Positions 25,453 to 34,401 of a stretch of 64,000 nt of DNA are shown here, piece by piece. Each line of letters begins with the position of its first letter. Positions within the stretch are counted from its first letter, which is position 1. Below the pieces are notes generated by a model. The model made no database searches, was not told the DNA's origin, and saw nothing but the letters and a program-made list of their open reading frames with translations. The position numbers and the translations under genes were made by a program. The stretch lies in the NCBI RefSeq assembly GCF_051201625.1, contig NZ_CP179203.1:930001-994000 (forward strand), written 5' to 3'. This DNA is from Shimia sp051201625. Its GTDB lineage: Bacteria; Pseudomonadota; Alphaproteobacteria; Rhodobacterales; Rhodobacteraceae.

Positions 25453-26685
25453 GTGCGAATTTCATTTGGAGATGGACGGGTTCTCGTTTGGGGTGTTCCT
25501 GTATTGGCTGAGGCTGGGGCTCTGGCCCGATCAGTAGTCTTCGCTTGGGCTATTGGCGCAGATGAACTGGGTCGTGCGATGATATTGGCGCTGGCGTTAC
25601 GAATGGTTGAAATGGCCACTGACGTCGGCGTCGAGCGATTTATTTTGCAAGCGCCTGATGGTGATACCAAAGGAATGCAGGCGGGTTTGCAAGGTGTTGC
25701 CATTATGCGTGGCGGTGTTGCAGCATTGGTGATTTTGGCCTTATCTCCTTGTCTGGCGTGGGTGTTCGATGATGGGCCAACTACGGCCAGCTTTGCCGCC
25801 TTGGCATTATGTCCTCTTTTGAACGGATTTGCGCATTTGGATTATCGTCGTGCACAGCGGCATTTTCGGTATGGTCAGATGGCACTTGCTGAGGCCGGAG
25901 CGACATTGGCGATGCTGGTGGGGTTGGTACCTGCTATTGCGGTCCTAGGTAATCATCGGGCCATGGCGGCGGTTTTGATTATACAAGTGGGAACACGCAT
26001 GGTGCTCAGTCACCTTGTGGCAAAACGCCAGTATGAGGTACAGTTTTGTACTAAGACGCTGTTGCGAAGTTGGTATTTTGGAGCACCATTAATTCTAAAT
26101 GCAGGCTTGTTGTTTCTAGCGTTTTATGCGGATCGCCTGATCGTGGCAGAGGCTTATGACTGGGCAACGTTGGCGCTTTACGGCGTAGCGATGCAATTGG
26201 CTATTTTGCCAGCACAAATCGTAGGTCGAGCCGCGGTTTCGTTAGTATTGCCAACATTGAGGATGGCGCTTGAGGAAGGCCGATTAAGTGCAGTTTGGCC
26301 GCGTATCTTAGTCACCCATATGGTTTTAGCAGCGGCTATGGTTGTTGGATTTACGCTGTTGGCACCAACAATGATTGATTTGGTATACGGTAGCGAATTG
26401 CGGCCGAGTCTTTGGCTGACTTTCGCTCTGGCTATCGCTGCGGCGAGCATCATTCTAAGAACACCTTATTCACAATTATCCATCACGACCGGCCGCACAG
26501 GCGATCCAGCCCGTGCCAATATGATCCGTGTCATAACCGTTGGCTTGGCAGGTAGTTTTGCTTTGGCGGGATTGCCCTTGGAAGCCATAGCTATAGCCGC
26601 TGCCGCAGGGGAAGTTGGCGCAACACTCAGAGCGGTACATTTGGTGGGGTTGGCGCGTCCACTGGAAAAAAGGGTAATGATATGA
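25453..26685 (+). CDS. Oligosaccharide flippase (Wzx-like)
   Basis: A 410-residue integral membrane protein with about twelve hydrophobic helices, of the polysaccharide transport / MVF-MATE superfamily. It would flip lipid-linked repeat units across the inner membrane. It starts at GTG 25453, directly after the pyruvyltransferase stop, and overlaps the next start by four bases (ATGA). Typical marks are the N-terminal WAIGADELGRAMIL segment and FYADRLIVAEAYDWATLALYG in the middle. Specificity depends on the repeat unit and is not readable. Confidence 0.83.
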   Translation: MRISFGDGRVLVWGVPVLAEAGALARSVVFAWAIGADELGRAMILALALRMVEMATDVGVERFILQAPDGDTKGMQAGLQGVAIMRGGVAALVILALSPCLAWVFDDGPTTASFAALALCPLLNGFAHLDYRRAQRHFRYGQMALAEAGATLAMLVGLVPAIAVLGNHRAMAAVLIIQVGTRMVLSHLVAKRQYEVQFCTKTLLRSWYFGAPLILNAGLLFLAFYADRLIVAEAYDWATLALYGVAMQLAILPAQIVGRAAVSLVLPTLRMALEEGRLSAVWPRILVTHMVLAAAMVVGFTLLAPTMIDLVYGSELRPSLWLTFALAIAAASIILRTPYSQLSITTGRTGDPARANMIRVITVGLAGSFALAGLPLEAIAIAAAAGEVGATLRAVHLVGLARPLEKRVMI

Positions 26686-27941
26686 ACGTTGATCCAATCA
26701 CTTCCGTTGTGGCGCGAAACCAGTGTACAGGATGTGGTGCTTGCGCTGGAGCATTTCCAAAATTCATTCGTATGGTTGAGGATGCAACACATGGGCAGCG
26801 CCCTGTCGTAGTCCAGTCAAAAGCTGGGCATTTAGCTTCACAAAAAGCGAAAGCAGTATGTGCCGGAGAGGGAAGCGATTGGCACATACTGCCGGTTCGT
26901 GACGAAATTGATGTAGCTTGGGGGCCGGTCTTAAAAACCTGGGAAGGCTGGGCCGAGGATGCCGAGATACGACATCTTGGTTCGTCTGGTGGTGCCGTAA
27001 CGGGATTGGGTCTTTTCGCCTTGGAAAGCGGATATGCAGGAGGCGTGGTGCATGTGGCTGCTTGTGCAAATGATCCGCGGTTGAATGAGACGGTGATAAG
27101 CCACGATCGCCAAGGCCTGATGCGTGGAGCAGGATCACGTTATGGGCAAGCCAGCCCAGTTGATGCTTTGGAACGTATCAAGAGCAGTGACGAAAAGGTC
27201 GTGTTTGTTGGTAAGCCTTGCGATGTGGCATCAATCACCAAGGCTATGCATAATGATGCGGAATTAGCTGATAAAATAGCGTTGACTATTGCCATTTTCT
27301 GCGCAGGAGCACCAAATTTGTTTGCGACCGACGCGCTGTTAAAGCGGCTTGAGGTACCAAAAAATGCAACGATCAGCGACTTGCGGTATCGCGGCAAAGG
27401 CTGGCCAGGTTTGATGCAGGCGACTTGGACTGACGAAGAGGGCCAAGAGCACAAAAGCCGAGGACTGCCCTATGGAGCGGGATGGGGTGGAATTTTGCAG
27501 TCGCATCGTCGCTGGCGCTGTCGGGTTTGTGCTGATCATACAGGTGCCTTTGCAGATATATCGGTAGGTGATCCTTGGCATGCCCCGCCCACAGGTGACC
27601 AAGATGCAGGGCGCTCGTTAATTGTAGCGCGCACGATGCGGGGCCAGGCCTTTGCGGAAGCGGCGAGCCACGCGGGGGCAATTGCGGTAAGAGTGCGGGC
27701 GCGAGATGTGATCGCTCGGGCGCAGCCTAATCTAAGCGCAGCCAATGGTGCTGTTTGGGGTCGTCGCGTGGCGATGCGCGCTCTGGGTCTTGCTGCTCCA
27801 CAGGATCGTGGTCAAAAGTTGTTCGCCCAGTGGTGGGCGCTATCTGGAAAGCAAAAAATACAGTCAATCCTCGGCACCTGGAAACGCGTTGTTCGACATC
27901 GGTTGTGGCGGCCTACTCGCGTATCGGACAACACAAAATGA
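26682..27941 (+). CDS. FrhB-domain flavo-iron-sulphur protein (F420 hydrogenase beta subunit family)
   Basis: A 419-residue protein of the coenzyme F420 hydrogenase/dehydrogenase beta-subunit family. QCTGCGACAGAFPKF gives Cys15, Cys18 and Cys21, but the position of the fourth ferredoxin cysteine before Pro is Phe25, so the N-terminal cluster is atypical. Later motifs are normal: SSGGAVTGLGLFALESGY, VFVGKPCDVASI, IFCAGAPN, RYRGKGWPG, and RVCADHTGAFADISVGDPW. Members occur repeatedly beside pyruvyltransferases in surface-polysaccharide loci, where their redox role is unexplained. Four-base overlaps join it to both neighbours. Confidence 0.85.
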   Translation: MNVDPITSVVARNQCTGCGACAGAFPKFIRMVEDATHGQRPVVVQSKAGHLASQKAKAVCAGEGSDWHILPVRDEIDVAWGPVLKTWEGWAEDAEIRHLGSSGGAVTGLGLFALESGYAGGVVHVAACANDPRLNETVISHDRQGLMRGAGSRYGQASPVDALERIKSSDEKVVFVGKPCDVASITKAMHNDAELADKIALTIAIFCAGAPNLFATDALLKRLEVPKNATISDLRYRGKGWPGLMQATWTDEEGQEHKSRGLPYGAGWGGILQSHRRWRCRVCADHTGAFADISVGDPWHAPPTGDQDAGRSLIVARTMRGQAFAEAASHAGAIAVRVRARDVIARAQPNLSAANGAVWGRRVAMRALGLAAPQDRGQKLFAQWWALSGKQKIQSILGTWKRVVRHRLWRPTRVSDNTK

Positions 27942-28915
27942 CTTTGGATGAAGCATTTCAAGCAAGGCAAACCTGCAATCTAGACGTACTTCGTTTGGCG
28001 CTCGCAATTTGCGTGATCGTGAGCCACGCATGGCCGCGGGCATTGGGCGCCACCGCAATGGAGCCCTTAGAGAGTGCCACGCAGCGTTCTCTGGGTGGTT
28101 GGGCTGTAGGTGGCTTCTTCTTCATTTCTGGAATGTTGATCACGGCCAGCGCACAACGTGGAACTGGAAAAACTTTCTGGATAGCAAGAGTGCGTCGAAT
28201 TTTTCCAGGCCTTGGTGTAGCGCTCTTGGTAACGCTTGGGTTAGCGGTGGCTTTTGGCGCCACAGTAACGGTTGGTGAGAGCGTAATCTGGTTTTGTCGC
28301 GCTTTCTCTTTGGTGTCGATCGAGCATCGCCTGTCGGAAGCATTTGCTGAAAATCCATTAAATGGCGTGGTTAACGGCCCAATTTGGAGTTTGTTCCACG
28401 AAATAGTATCCTATGTGGTCTGTGCTAGTTTTGTAATCTTTGGAGGCATGCGCTGGTCTTGGATAGTGGTGGTTCTGGCGGTTACTGCTACGTCGCTGGC
28501 GGCGGTGCATGATGATTTACCTGCACGATTTTCAACCTTCACACCATTGTTTGCGGCGTTTGCTTGGGGCATGGTGGCCTACATCTGGCGTAATTGGATT
28601 TTACTGCGCTGGGAGGCTGGGCTGGCTTTAATCTTGCTGGGCGCTGTGCTGCCTTGGTCCGTGGGAATGGGGGCTGTGGCAATGGGGCTGGTGATGCTGG
28701 TCCTGCTTGCACCAGAGGTTCCAATGTCGCGCGATGTCTCTTTTGGGATGTACATTTATGGCTGGCCGGTGGCGCAATCTATTGTCGCTTTAATTCCAGA
28801 GATTGGTCCAGTGGCATTGGCTGGTTTGAGCGTAATTGTAACTTACCCTTTTGCTGCACTCAGTTGGGATTTGGTAGAGCGGCCCTTTACGACAGTCCGT
28901 CGGGCAGAAGTCTGA
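27938..28915 (+). CDS. Acyltransferase 3 family membrane protein (OafA/ExoZ-like)
   Basis: A 325-residue ten-helix membrane protein that transfers acetyl or another acyl group to a sugar of the polysaccharide. CNLDVLRLALAICVIVSHAW contains the family Arg and the following His, and VGGFFFISGMLITAS is the second hallmark. The start is the ATG at 27938, which overlaps the preceding stop by four bases. An upstream in-frame extension lies inside the previous gene and is discarded. Confidence 0.88.
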   Translation: MTLDEAFQARQTCNLDVLRLALAICVIVSHAWPRALGATAMEPLESATQRSLGGWAVGGFFFISGMLITASAQRGTGKTFWIARVRRIFPGLGVALLVTLGLAVAFGATVTVGESVIWFCRAFSLVSIEHRLSEAFAENPLNGVVNGPIWSLFHEIVSYVVCASFVIFGGMRWSWIVVVLAVTATSLAAVHDDLPARFSTFTPLFAAFAWGMVAYIWRNWILLRWEAGLALILLGAVLPWSVGMGAVAMGLVMLVLLAPEVPMSRDVSFGMYIYGWPVAQSIVALIPEIGPVALAGLSVIVTYPFAALSWDLVERPFTTVRRAEV

Positions 28916-28918
28916 ACT

Positions 28919-30226
28919 ATGGCCCTCGCTGCTCGCAAATCTTCAACAATTTTTGGCGCTCCAGTGCCAATCGTAATCTTTCTATTTGCAATGATGCTGC
29001 CAACGGCGGTGTCCGTGAACCTTGGTGGGTTACGTTTATCGGCCTATCGGGTGGTATTGATCTTGATGTTTTTGCCGATGTTTTTTCAACTGATAAGTGG
29101 TCGCCGCGGTCGAATGCATGTGTTTGACATGCTTGTGTTGGCACATTGCGGCTGGGCCTTGCTGGCATTAATCAAATGGGGTGGTCTTGCGCGCGGTATC
29201 GAGTCTGGTGGTATTTACAGTGTTGAATGCGCGGGCGCCTACTTGATGGGCAGGCTCTATGTCAGAACTTATGAGGATTTTGTGGGTGTGGCACGGGTGT
29301 ATGTTGGCCTCGTGTTGGCAACCTTAGTTTTTACTATTCCAGAGGCGCTGAGTGGTATTCACATCTTGCATGATGGAATTGCTGCTGCCTTTGGTGGGCC
29401 AAAGGCAGCATTTATTGAGCAACGCATGGGAATCGAGAGAGCCTTTGGGCCATTTGACCATCCGATCCTTTATGGAGTGTTTAGCGCGTCAGCTTTTTCG
29501 ATGGCCTATTTTGTTGTGGCGGAGCGGCGGTTGATGAATTTGGGCGGCATGGCCAAAGCCGGCGGTGTAGTATTGGCCGCGTTCATTTCCGCTTCGGGCG
29601 GACCTTATACTGTACTAATGATGCAAGGTTTCGTAGCCGCCTGGGAGCGCGCACTTGGCAAAATGCATGGCCGTTGGGCCGCATTATTTTCCTTATTTGC
29701 AATCGTTTACATGGGCATTGATCTGCTCTCAAATCGCACGCCTTTCCACGTTTTTGTTGAGTATCTCACCTTCTCCAAAGAATCCGCCTATAACAGAATT
29801 CTTATCTTTGAATACGGCAGTGCCGAGGTGGCACGCCACCCGCTGTTCGGTATTGGTCTTGGCGATTGGACTCGCCCTGTATGGATGTCGGACAGCATGG
29901 ACAACTTCTGGCTGATAACGGCTGTACGCTATGGATTGCCCGCTTTCTTGTTTCAAGTGGGGCTTTTGCTTGGTCTAGTTTGGGTCGTCGGTCAACGCAA
30001 AAATCTACCGATGGAATGGCGCCGGGCGCGCCATGCCTGGGCGTTCACTTTATTTGGGATCGGTGTCGCTGCGGCAACAGTGCATCTGTGGAATGCTCTG
30101 TTTGTTTTGTTTTTTTTCCTGATTGGTTTGGGAGCATGGCTCATAGATGCTGTTCCCGCAGTGCGTCGAGTTTTGTTGAAACGTGCGGTCGCGCCATCAT
30201 TGGTGCAACCCGCGCGGTTATTTTGA
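28919..30226 (+). CDS. O-antigen ligase/polymerase-like membrane protein (Wzy)
   Basis: A 435-residue polytopic protein with about ten to twelve helices and a large periplasmic loop (roughly 160-220) containing GIERAFGPFDHPILYG, then HPLFGIGLGDWTRPVWMSDS towards the C-terminus. Such FGPFDHP and GIGxG patterns occur in O-antigen ligase and exopolysaccharide polymerase families. In this locus it most likely polymerises repeat units in the periplasm. It starts three bases after the acyltransferase stop. Confidence 0.8.
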   Translation: MALAARKSSTIFGAPVPIVIFLFAMMLPTAVSVNLGGLRLSAYRVVLILMFLPMFFQLISGRRGRMHVFDMLVLAHCGWALLALIKWGGLARGIESGGIYSVECAGAYLMGRLYVRTYEDFVGVARVYVGLVLATLVFTIPEALSGIHILHDGIAAAFGGPKAAFIEQRMGIERAFGPFDHPILYGVFSASAFSMAYFVVAERRLMNLGGMAKAGGVVLAAFISASGGPYTVLMMQGFVAAWERALGKMHGRWAALFSLFAIVYMGIDLLSNRTPFHVFVEYLTFSKESAYNRILIFEYGSAEVARHPLFGIGLGDWTRPVWMSDSMDNFWLITAVRYGLPAFLFQVGLLLGLVWVVGQRKNLPMEWRRARHAWAFTLFGIGVAAATVHLWNALFVLFFFLIGLGAWLIDAVPAVRRVLLKRAVAPSLVQPARLF

Positions 30227-30249
30227 CTCTCAAATAAAAGGTTTTTGTT

Positions 30250-31182
30250 ATGGATCTGTCGATTGTGATCGTGAATTGGAACACCGAAGACTTGCTGCGT
30301 GATTGCCTGCGTTCTGTGAGTGTTGCAATTGGCGATTTACAAGTGGAGGTACTAGTTGTGGATAATGCTTCTGACGATGGATCGGTTGCCATGTTGCAGA
30401 AGGAATTTCCATGGGTAACATTAATCGAAACGCAACAAAACCTTGGGTTCTCTGGCGGAAACAATGTGGCGCTGCGGCGTGCGACTGCGCGGTATGTGAT
30501 GTTGCTCAACACTGATACGTTGCTGCACGATGACGTCCTAAAAGATTCTGTGTCGTGGCTGGACCGACATCCAAAGGTGGGTGTGATGGGGCCTCGGGTG
30601 CTGAACACGGACGGTAGCGTTCAAACCTCGTGCAGCGCGTTCCCAAGCTTGCGTAATCTAACAATGCAAACACTCGGCTTAACAAAAATTACGCGTTTGG
30701 ATCGCTATCGAATGACTGGATGGGATCGGCAGTCAGAACGTCATGTGGACGTGATTTCTGGTGCGGCGATGTTTGTAAGGCGTAACGCAATGCAAGAAGT
30801 TGGTCTGTTAGATGAAGCGTTTTTCTTTTACGGCGAGGAAACTGATTGGTGCCGCCGCTTTAAAGAAGCCAATTGGGATTTGGTTTTTACCCCCATTCAG
30901 GGAGTGACCCATTTTGGCAATGGGTCTGCGTGTAAGTTGAACCACCGTCGAGATGTTCTCATGACGCAAGGGACCACGCGGCTACACCTTAAGCATGGAG
31001 GTGTACCGGCCGGTGTCGCTTGTTTCGCGATTCTGGCGATGCATAACCTAACACGGGCGATGTTCTGGGTCGCCATGAGTCTGCTAAAACGCCCTGGTTC
31101 TTGGGACCGTGCAAGCCATTTCATCCGCGTAACGGTGGATTTTCGAAAAGCCTGGCCAGCTACTAAGAAGAGTATCCTCTGA
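30250..31182 (+). CDS. Glycosyltransferase family 2 (rhamnosyltransferase-like)
   Basis: A 310-residue GT-A glycosyltransferase. DLSIVIVNWNTEDLL opens the nucleotide-binding domain, VVDNASDDGS carries the first Asp pair, LLNTDTLLHDDVL provides the DxD-like metal site, and FYGEETDWCRRFKEANWDL is the acceptor-side motif seen in dTDP-rhamnosyltransferases. It adds a sugar to the lipid-linked repeat on the cytoplasmic face. The donor is not certain. Confidence 0.88.
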   Translation: MDLSIVIVNWNTEDLLRDCLRSVSVAIGDLQVEVLVVDNASDDGSVAMLQKEFPWVTLIETQQNLGFSGGNNVALRRATARYVMLLNTDTLLHDDVLKDSVSWLDRHPKVGVMGPRVLNTDGSVQTSCSAFPSLRNLTMQTLGLTKITRLDRYRMTGWDRQSERHVDVISGAAMFVRRNAMQEVGLLDEAFFFYGEETDWCRRFKEANWDLVFTPIQGVTHFGNGSACKLNHRRDVLMTQGTTRLHLKHGGVPAGVACFAILAMHNLTRAMFWVAMSLLKRPGSWDRASHFIRVTVDFRKAWPATKKSIL

Positions 31183-31184
31183 TC

Positions 31185-32417
31185 ATGAAGGTGCTTTTGA
31201 TCGCCCCGAATATCGATGCTGCTGATGTGGGCGAGGCGTTTGTGGCCTATAAATGGGCCCAAAGCCTATCTGCACATGCGGAACTTACAGTTTTGGCGTT
31301 CCAACGCGCTGGAAGGCCAGAATTGGAGCAACAATTGCCGGATGCGCGGGTAGTCACCTGGCCCGAACCTGCTTGGGCGCGCAAGCACGAGCGTTTGAAT
31401 GCTATGCTCAAGCCGGCTTGGCCGGTGTTTGCCAAGTGCGTGCGGAAGTTCGTAAGGCGCGCGCTTTGTGACGGGGAAAGATTTGACATCGCGCATCAAT
31501 TGATGCCGCAAGCAGCACGCTATACCTCGCCACTGCGCCACTTTAATATGCCCTACATAATTGGGCCACTTGGTGGCGCTTTGGATACCCCTGCGGCATT
31601 TCGGAAGGAGGCTGGCAGCGCTCCGCTGTTCACAAGGTTGCGGGCGCTGGACCAAATGCGTTTGAAGTATGATCCATGGTTGCGGGGAAGCTATTCTGGG
31701 GCGGCCTGTATTCTAGGGGTTGCACCTTATATGCGAGAAGTTTTGTCCGATGTGCCATTGCGGCGGTTTGAATCCATGCTGGAGCTGGGCATTGAAGAGG
31801 TTTCGATCGCAGGAACGCGCATGCCTGCGTCAGGTACAATGCGTGTATTACATGTCGGGCGTGGCGTTCGCACCAAAGGATTGCGTGACACGGTTCGCGC
31901 CATGGCAGAGCTCAAGGATTTGCCGAAAGTAACCCTGACCAGTGCGGGGGGCGGAGAAGAGATTGAGATTTGTCGCGCTGAGGCTGAGCGTCTTGGGGTC
32001 AGTGATCGGGTGACATTCTTGGGGCGTATATCTCGCGAAAAGGTCGAACAGCTATATGCCTGCCATGATTTGTTTTGTTTTCCTTCCTTCCGCGAACCTG
32101 CTGGCGGCGTGCTGTATGAAGCGATGCGTCATGGCTTGCCAGTGATCACTGCAGATCGGGGCGGTCCCGCGTGGATAATTGATGAAACATGCGGTCTCCG
32201 TGTGCCGGTTACAACACCAGAAAATTTCGCAAAAGAGATTTCGCAGCGATTACGTCAGATGGCGCTTGATCCTGAAGAACGATGTCGGTTGGGGAGAGGG
32301 GCGCGAACCAAAGTGGCGCGTGAAGGCCTGTGGAGTGTTAAGGCATTTGGGTTGATTGATCTCTACAAGTCTACGTTGGCTGCACAAATGGGAGAAGGCT
32401 TCTCTCCTTTTGGATAA
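31185..32417 (+). CDS. Glycosyltransferase family 4
   Basis: A 410-residue GT-B retaining glycosyltransferase. The C-terminal donor domain shows HVGRGVRTKGLRDTVRAM, VTFLGRISREKVEQLY and FPSFREPAGGVLYEAMRHG, the Glu-x7-Glu motif of GT4. Its start lies two bases after the previous stop. The nucleotide sugar is unknown. Confidence 0.9.
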   Translation: MKVLLIAPNIDAADVGEAFVAYKWAQSLSAHAELTVLAFQRAGRPELEQQLPDARVVTWPEPAWARKHERLNAMLKPAWPVFAKCVRKFVRRALCDGERFDIAHQLMPQAARYTSPLRHFNMPYIIGPLGGALDTPAAFRKEAGSAPLFTRLRALDQMRLKYDPWLRGSYSGAACILGVAPYMREVLSDVPLRRFESMLELGIEEVSIAGTRMPASGTMRVLHVGRGVRTKGLRDTVRAMAELKDLPKVTLTSAGGGEEIEICRAEAERLGVSDRVTFLGRISREKVEQLYACHDLFCFPSFREPAGGVLYEAMRHGLPVITADRGGPAWIIDETCGLRVPVTTPENFAKEISQRLRQMALDPEERCRLGRGARTKVAREGLWSVKAFGLIDLYKSTLAAQMGEGFSPFG

Positions 32418-32528
32418 TTTTGGTGCGCGCAAGTATTGTTAAAAGAGACTTTTACTACATAACATCAATAGGTTAAATTGATATATCCAGTTGCTTGAAC
32501 GGAATAAGCAGCAATTGGAGAATGCGTC

Positions 32529-32996
32529 ATGTTTGGATGGGAAGCGGCTAAACCTGTGGTTTTGGCGGTATCATCGGGCGGGGGACATTGGGTGCAAATG
32601 CAACGCTTGGCCCCGGCGTTTGACAATGCGGACGTACATTATGCCACCACGGATAAAACGGCCTCGGCGCAAGTCAGTGAGGCTCGCTTGCACATTTATC
32701 CTGACGCGAACAAAGAGACACCGCTACGCTTGATAATGTGTGTAATACGCCTTGCCTGGATTGTGGCGCGGGTTCGACCAGATGTGGTGATTTCCACGGG
32801 TGCGGCCGGCGGCTTTACTGCAATTAAACTTGCTCGCTTGATTGGCGCTCGCACCATGTTTGTTGATTCAATTGCCAACGTACGTGGGCTGTCGGTTTCA
32901 GCCCGTTTGTCTGTAGGGGTAGCGGACAGAGTTCTGACGCAATGGCCTCGCGTTGCCGCAGTGACTGGCGCTGATTATCGCGGCGCGGTGATCTGA
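32529..32996 (+). CDS. pssD: PssD/Cps14F-type glycosyltransferase subunit (Alg14 homologue)
   Basis: A 155-residue membrane-anchoring subunit of a two-protein GT28-like transferase. VLAVSSGGGHWVQMQRLAPA is the Alg14 N-terminal motif and STGAAGGFTAIKLARLIGAR the conserved middle. With the following PssE homologue it would form one active enzyme, which in Rhizobium adds glucuronate to the lipid-linked first sugar. A 111-base gap precedes it, the only sizeable gap in the cluster. GGAG lies upstream of the ATG. Confidence 0.88.
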   Translation: MFGWEAAKPVVLAVSSGGGHWVQMQRLAPAFDNADVHYATTDKTASAQVSEARLHIYPDANKETPLRLIMCVIRLAWIVARVRPDVVISTGAAGGFTAIKLARLIGARTMFVDSIANVRGLSVSARLSVGVADRVLTQWPRVAAVTGADYRGAVI

Positions 32997-33021
32997 TCTT
33001 CTTATATTCAGAGGTAATGCA

Positions 33022-33561
33022 ATGATTTTCGCCACAGTCGGAACGCAACTTCCTTTCGATCGCCTCTTATTGGCATTGGATGATTGGGCGAAAAAAAATA
33101 GAGACGTGCCCGTGCTCGCACAAACTGGATACAGCTCGCAACGTTTTATTGCGATCGAAACAGTTGCCAAGTTGAGCATCGCCGAGTTTGAAGCGCATTT
33201 GGCTTCGGCCAGCCTGATCGTCTCGCACGCAGGTATGGGAACAATCTTGTCCGCAGCAATGATGGGTAAGCCCGTATTGTTGATGCCCAGGCGAGAGGAC
33301 CTCAAAGAGCATCGTAATGACCACCAGAGAGATACGGCGTGCGAGATGGCGCGGCTTTCCAATGTCACTGTGGTCGAGGACAAAACGGATCTTCATAGCG
33401 CCTTGGATATTGCTTTGGCGAATGATTTCGCACCGGTGACAATGGCTCCTGACGGCGAAGTGGAGATGCTTGAAACGCTCATCGACGAAGTTCGCGATTT
33501 CGTTTGGGCGCAACAGGACTCTGTGAGGTCGGGTCCAGTACTGAAAAAGTTAGTGTCGTGA
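33022..33561 (+). CDS. pssE: PssE/Cps14G-type glycosyltransferase catalytic subunit (Alg13 homologue)
   Basis: A 179-residue soluble catalytic partner of PssD. MIFATVGTQLPFDRLLLAL is the typical N-terminus, and IVSHAGMGTILSAAMMGKP with MPRREDLKEHRNDHQ forms the nucleotide-sugar site of the GT28 C-terminal domain. The stop overlaps the next start by one base. Confidence 0.9.
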   Translation: MIFATVGTQLPFDRLLLALDDWAKKNRDVPVLAQTGYSSQRFIAIETVAKLSIAEFEAHLASASLIVSHAGMGTILSAAMMGKPVLLMPRREDLKEHRNDHQRDTACEMARLSNVTVVEDKTDLHSALDIALANDFAPVTMAPDGEVEMLETLIDEVRDFVWAQQDSVRSGPVLKKLVS

Positions 33562-34397
33562 TGAGAGCGACAATATTGATACCCGCCCACAACGAGGCAT
33601 CGGTCATTGGCCGAACATTAATGCATTTGACCTGCGCGACACGCGCCAAGGAATTTTGCGTCACTGTTATTGCGAATGCCTGCACCGATGCAACTGCGAG
33701 TTGTGCGCGCTCGGTTATGCCCGCAGCGAAGGTTCTTGAAACCGAAGTTGCGGGTAAATGCAACGCCCTGAACCTTGGTTACATGCTGGCGGACAAAACC
33801 AAACCGATAATTTGCCTTGATGCGGATTTAGAGATCACAGCGGAGTCGCTTGTGGCGTTGGTCCTTGCAATGGAAGACGATCAAAAGAAGGCTGCTTGCG
33901 GTCACATGGACGTGAGTGCCGCGGAAGCATCTCCGGTCGTGCGAGCCTACTACAAAGGCTGGCGTACCAATCCATACTTTGATCGTGGCAAATTTGGAGG
34001 TGTTTTCGCAATGGCACCGGAAATGGCAGCCCAGTTGTTTCCGCTGCCATTGGTTACTGCGGATGACGAATATGTACGGCGGCATGTCGGGGAAGATCGG
34101 ATTGCTTACGTACCAAACTCTCGATTTGTCGCTCGGGCACCAAAGAGCCTGTCAAGCTTGATCGAGGTTCGCCGGCGCAGTCTGCGCGGCGCACGTGAGG
34201 TTTCGAAAATGGGCCTTCAAAGCCCTGAACGTGGGAGCTTTGTAACGGTCATTGGGCGGATGTTGCGTAAGCCCAAGTGTATAATTTCGATTGGTGTTTA
34301 CGCGGGCGTGAATTTGTGGGCCCGGCTGTCGTTGAATAGTGGCTCGTCTAACGTGGGGCATTGGGAGCGTGATATGACCTCGCGCATTGGGGGGTAG
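33561..34397 (+). CDS. Glycosyltransferase family 2
   Basis: A 278-residue GT-A enzyme. RATILIPAHNEASVIGRTL opens the Rossmann-like domain, ICLDADLEITAESL provides the DxD-type metal site, and TADDEYVRRHV resembles the catalytic EDxxL/R region. The ATG at 33561 overlaps the PssE stop (TGATG), so an in-frame start 57 bases earlier inside pssE is not used. Donor and acceptor are unknown. Confidence 0.87.
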   Translation: MRATILIPAHNEASVIGRTLMHLTCATRAKEFCVTVIANACTDATASCARSVMPAAKVLETEVAGKCNALNLGYMLADKTKPIICLDADLEITAESLVALVLAMEDDQKKAACGHMDVSAAEASPVVRAYYKGWRTNPYFDRGKFGGVFAMAPEMAAQLFPLPLVTADDEYVRRHVGEDRIAYVPNSRFVARAPKSLSSLIEVRRRSLRGAREVSKMGLQSPERGSFVTVIGRMLRKPKCIISIGVYAGVNLWARLSLNSGSSNVGHWERDMTSRIGG

Positions 34398-34401
34398 GGC
34401 T

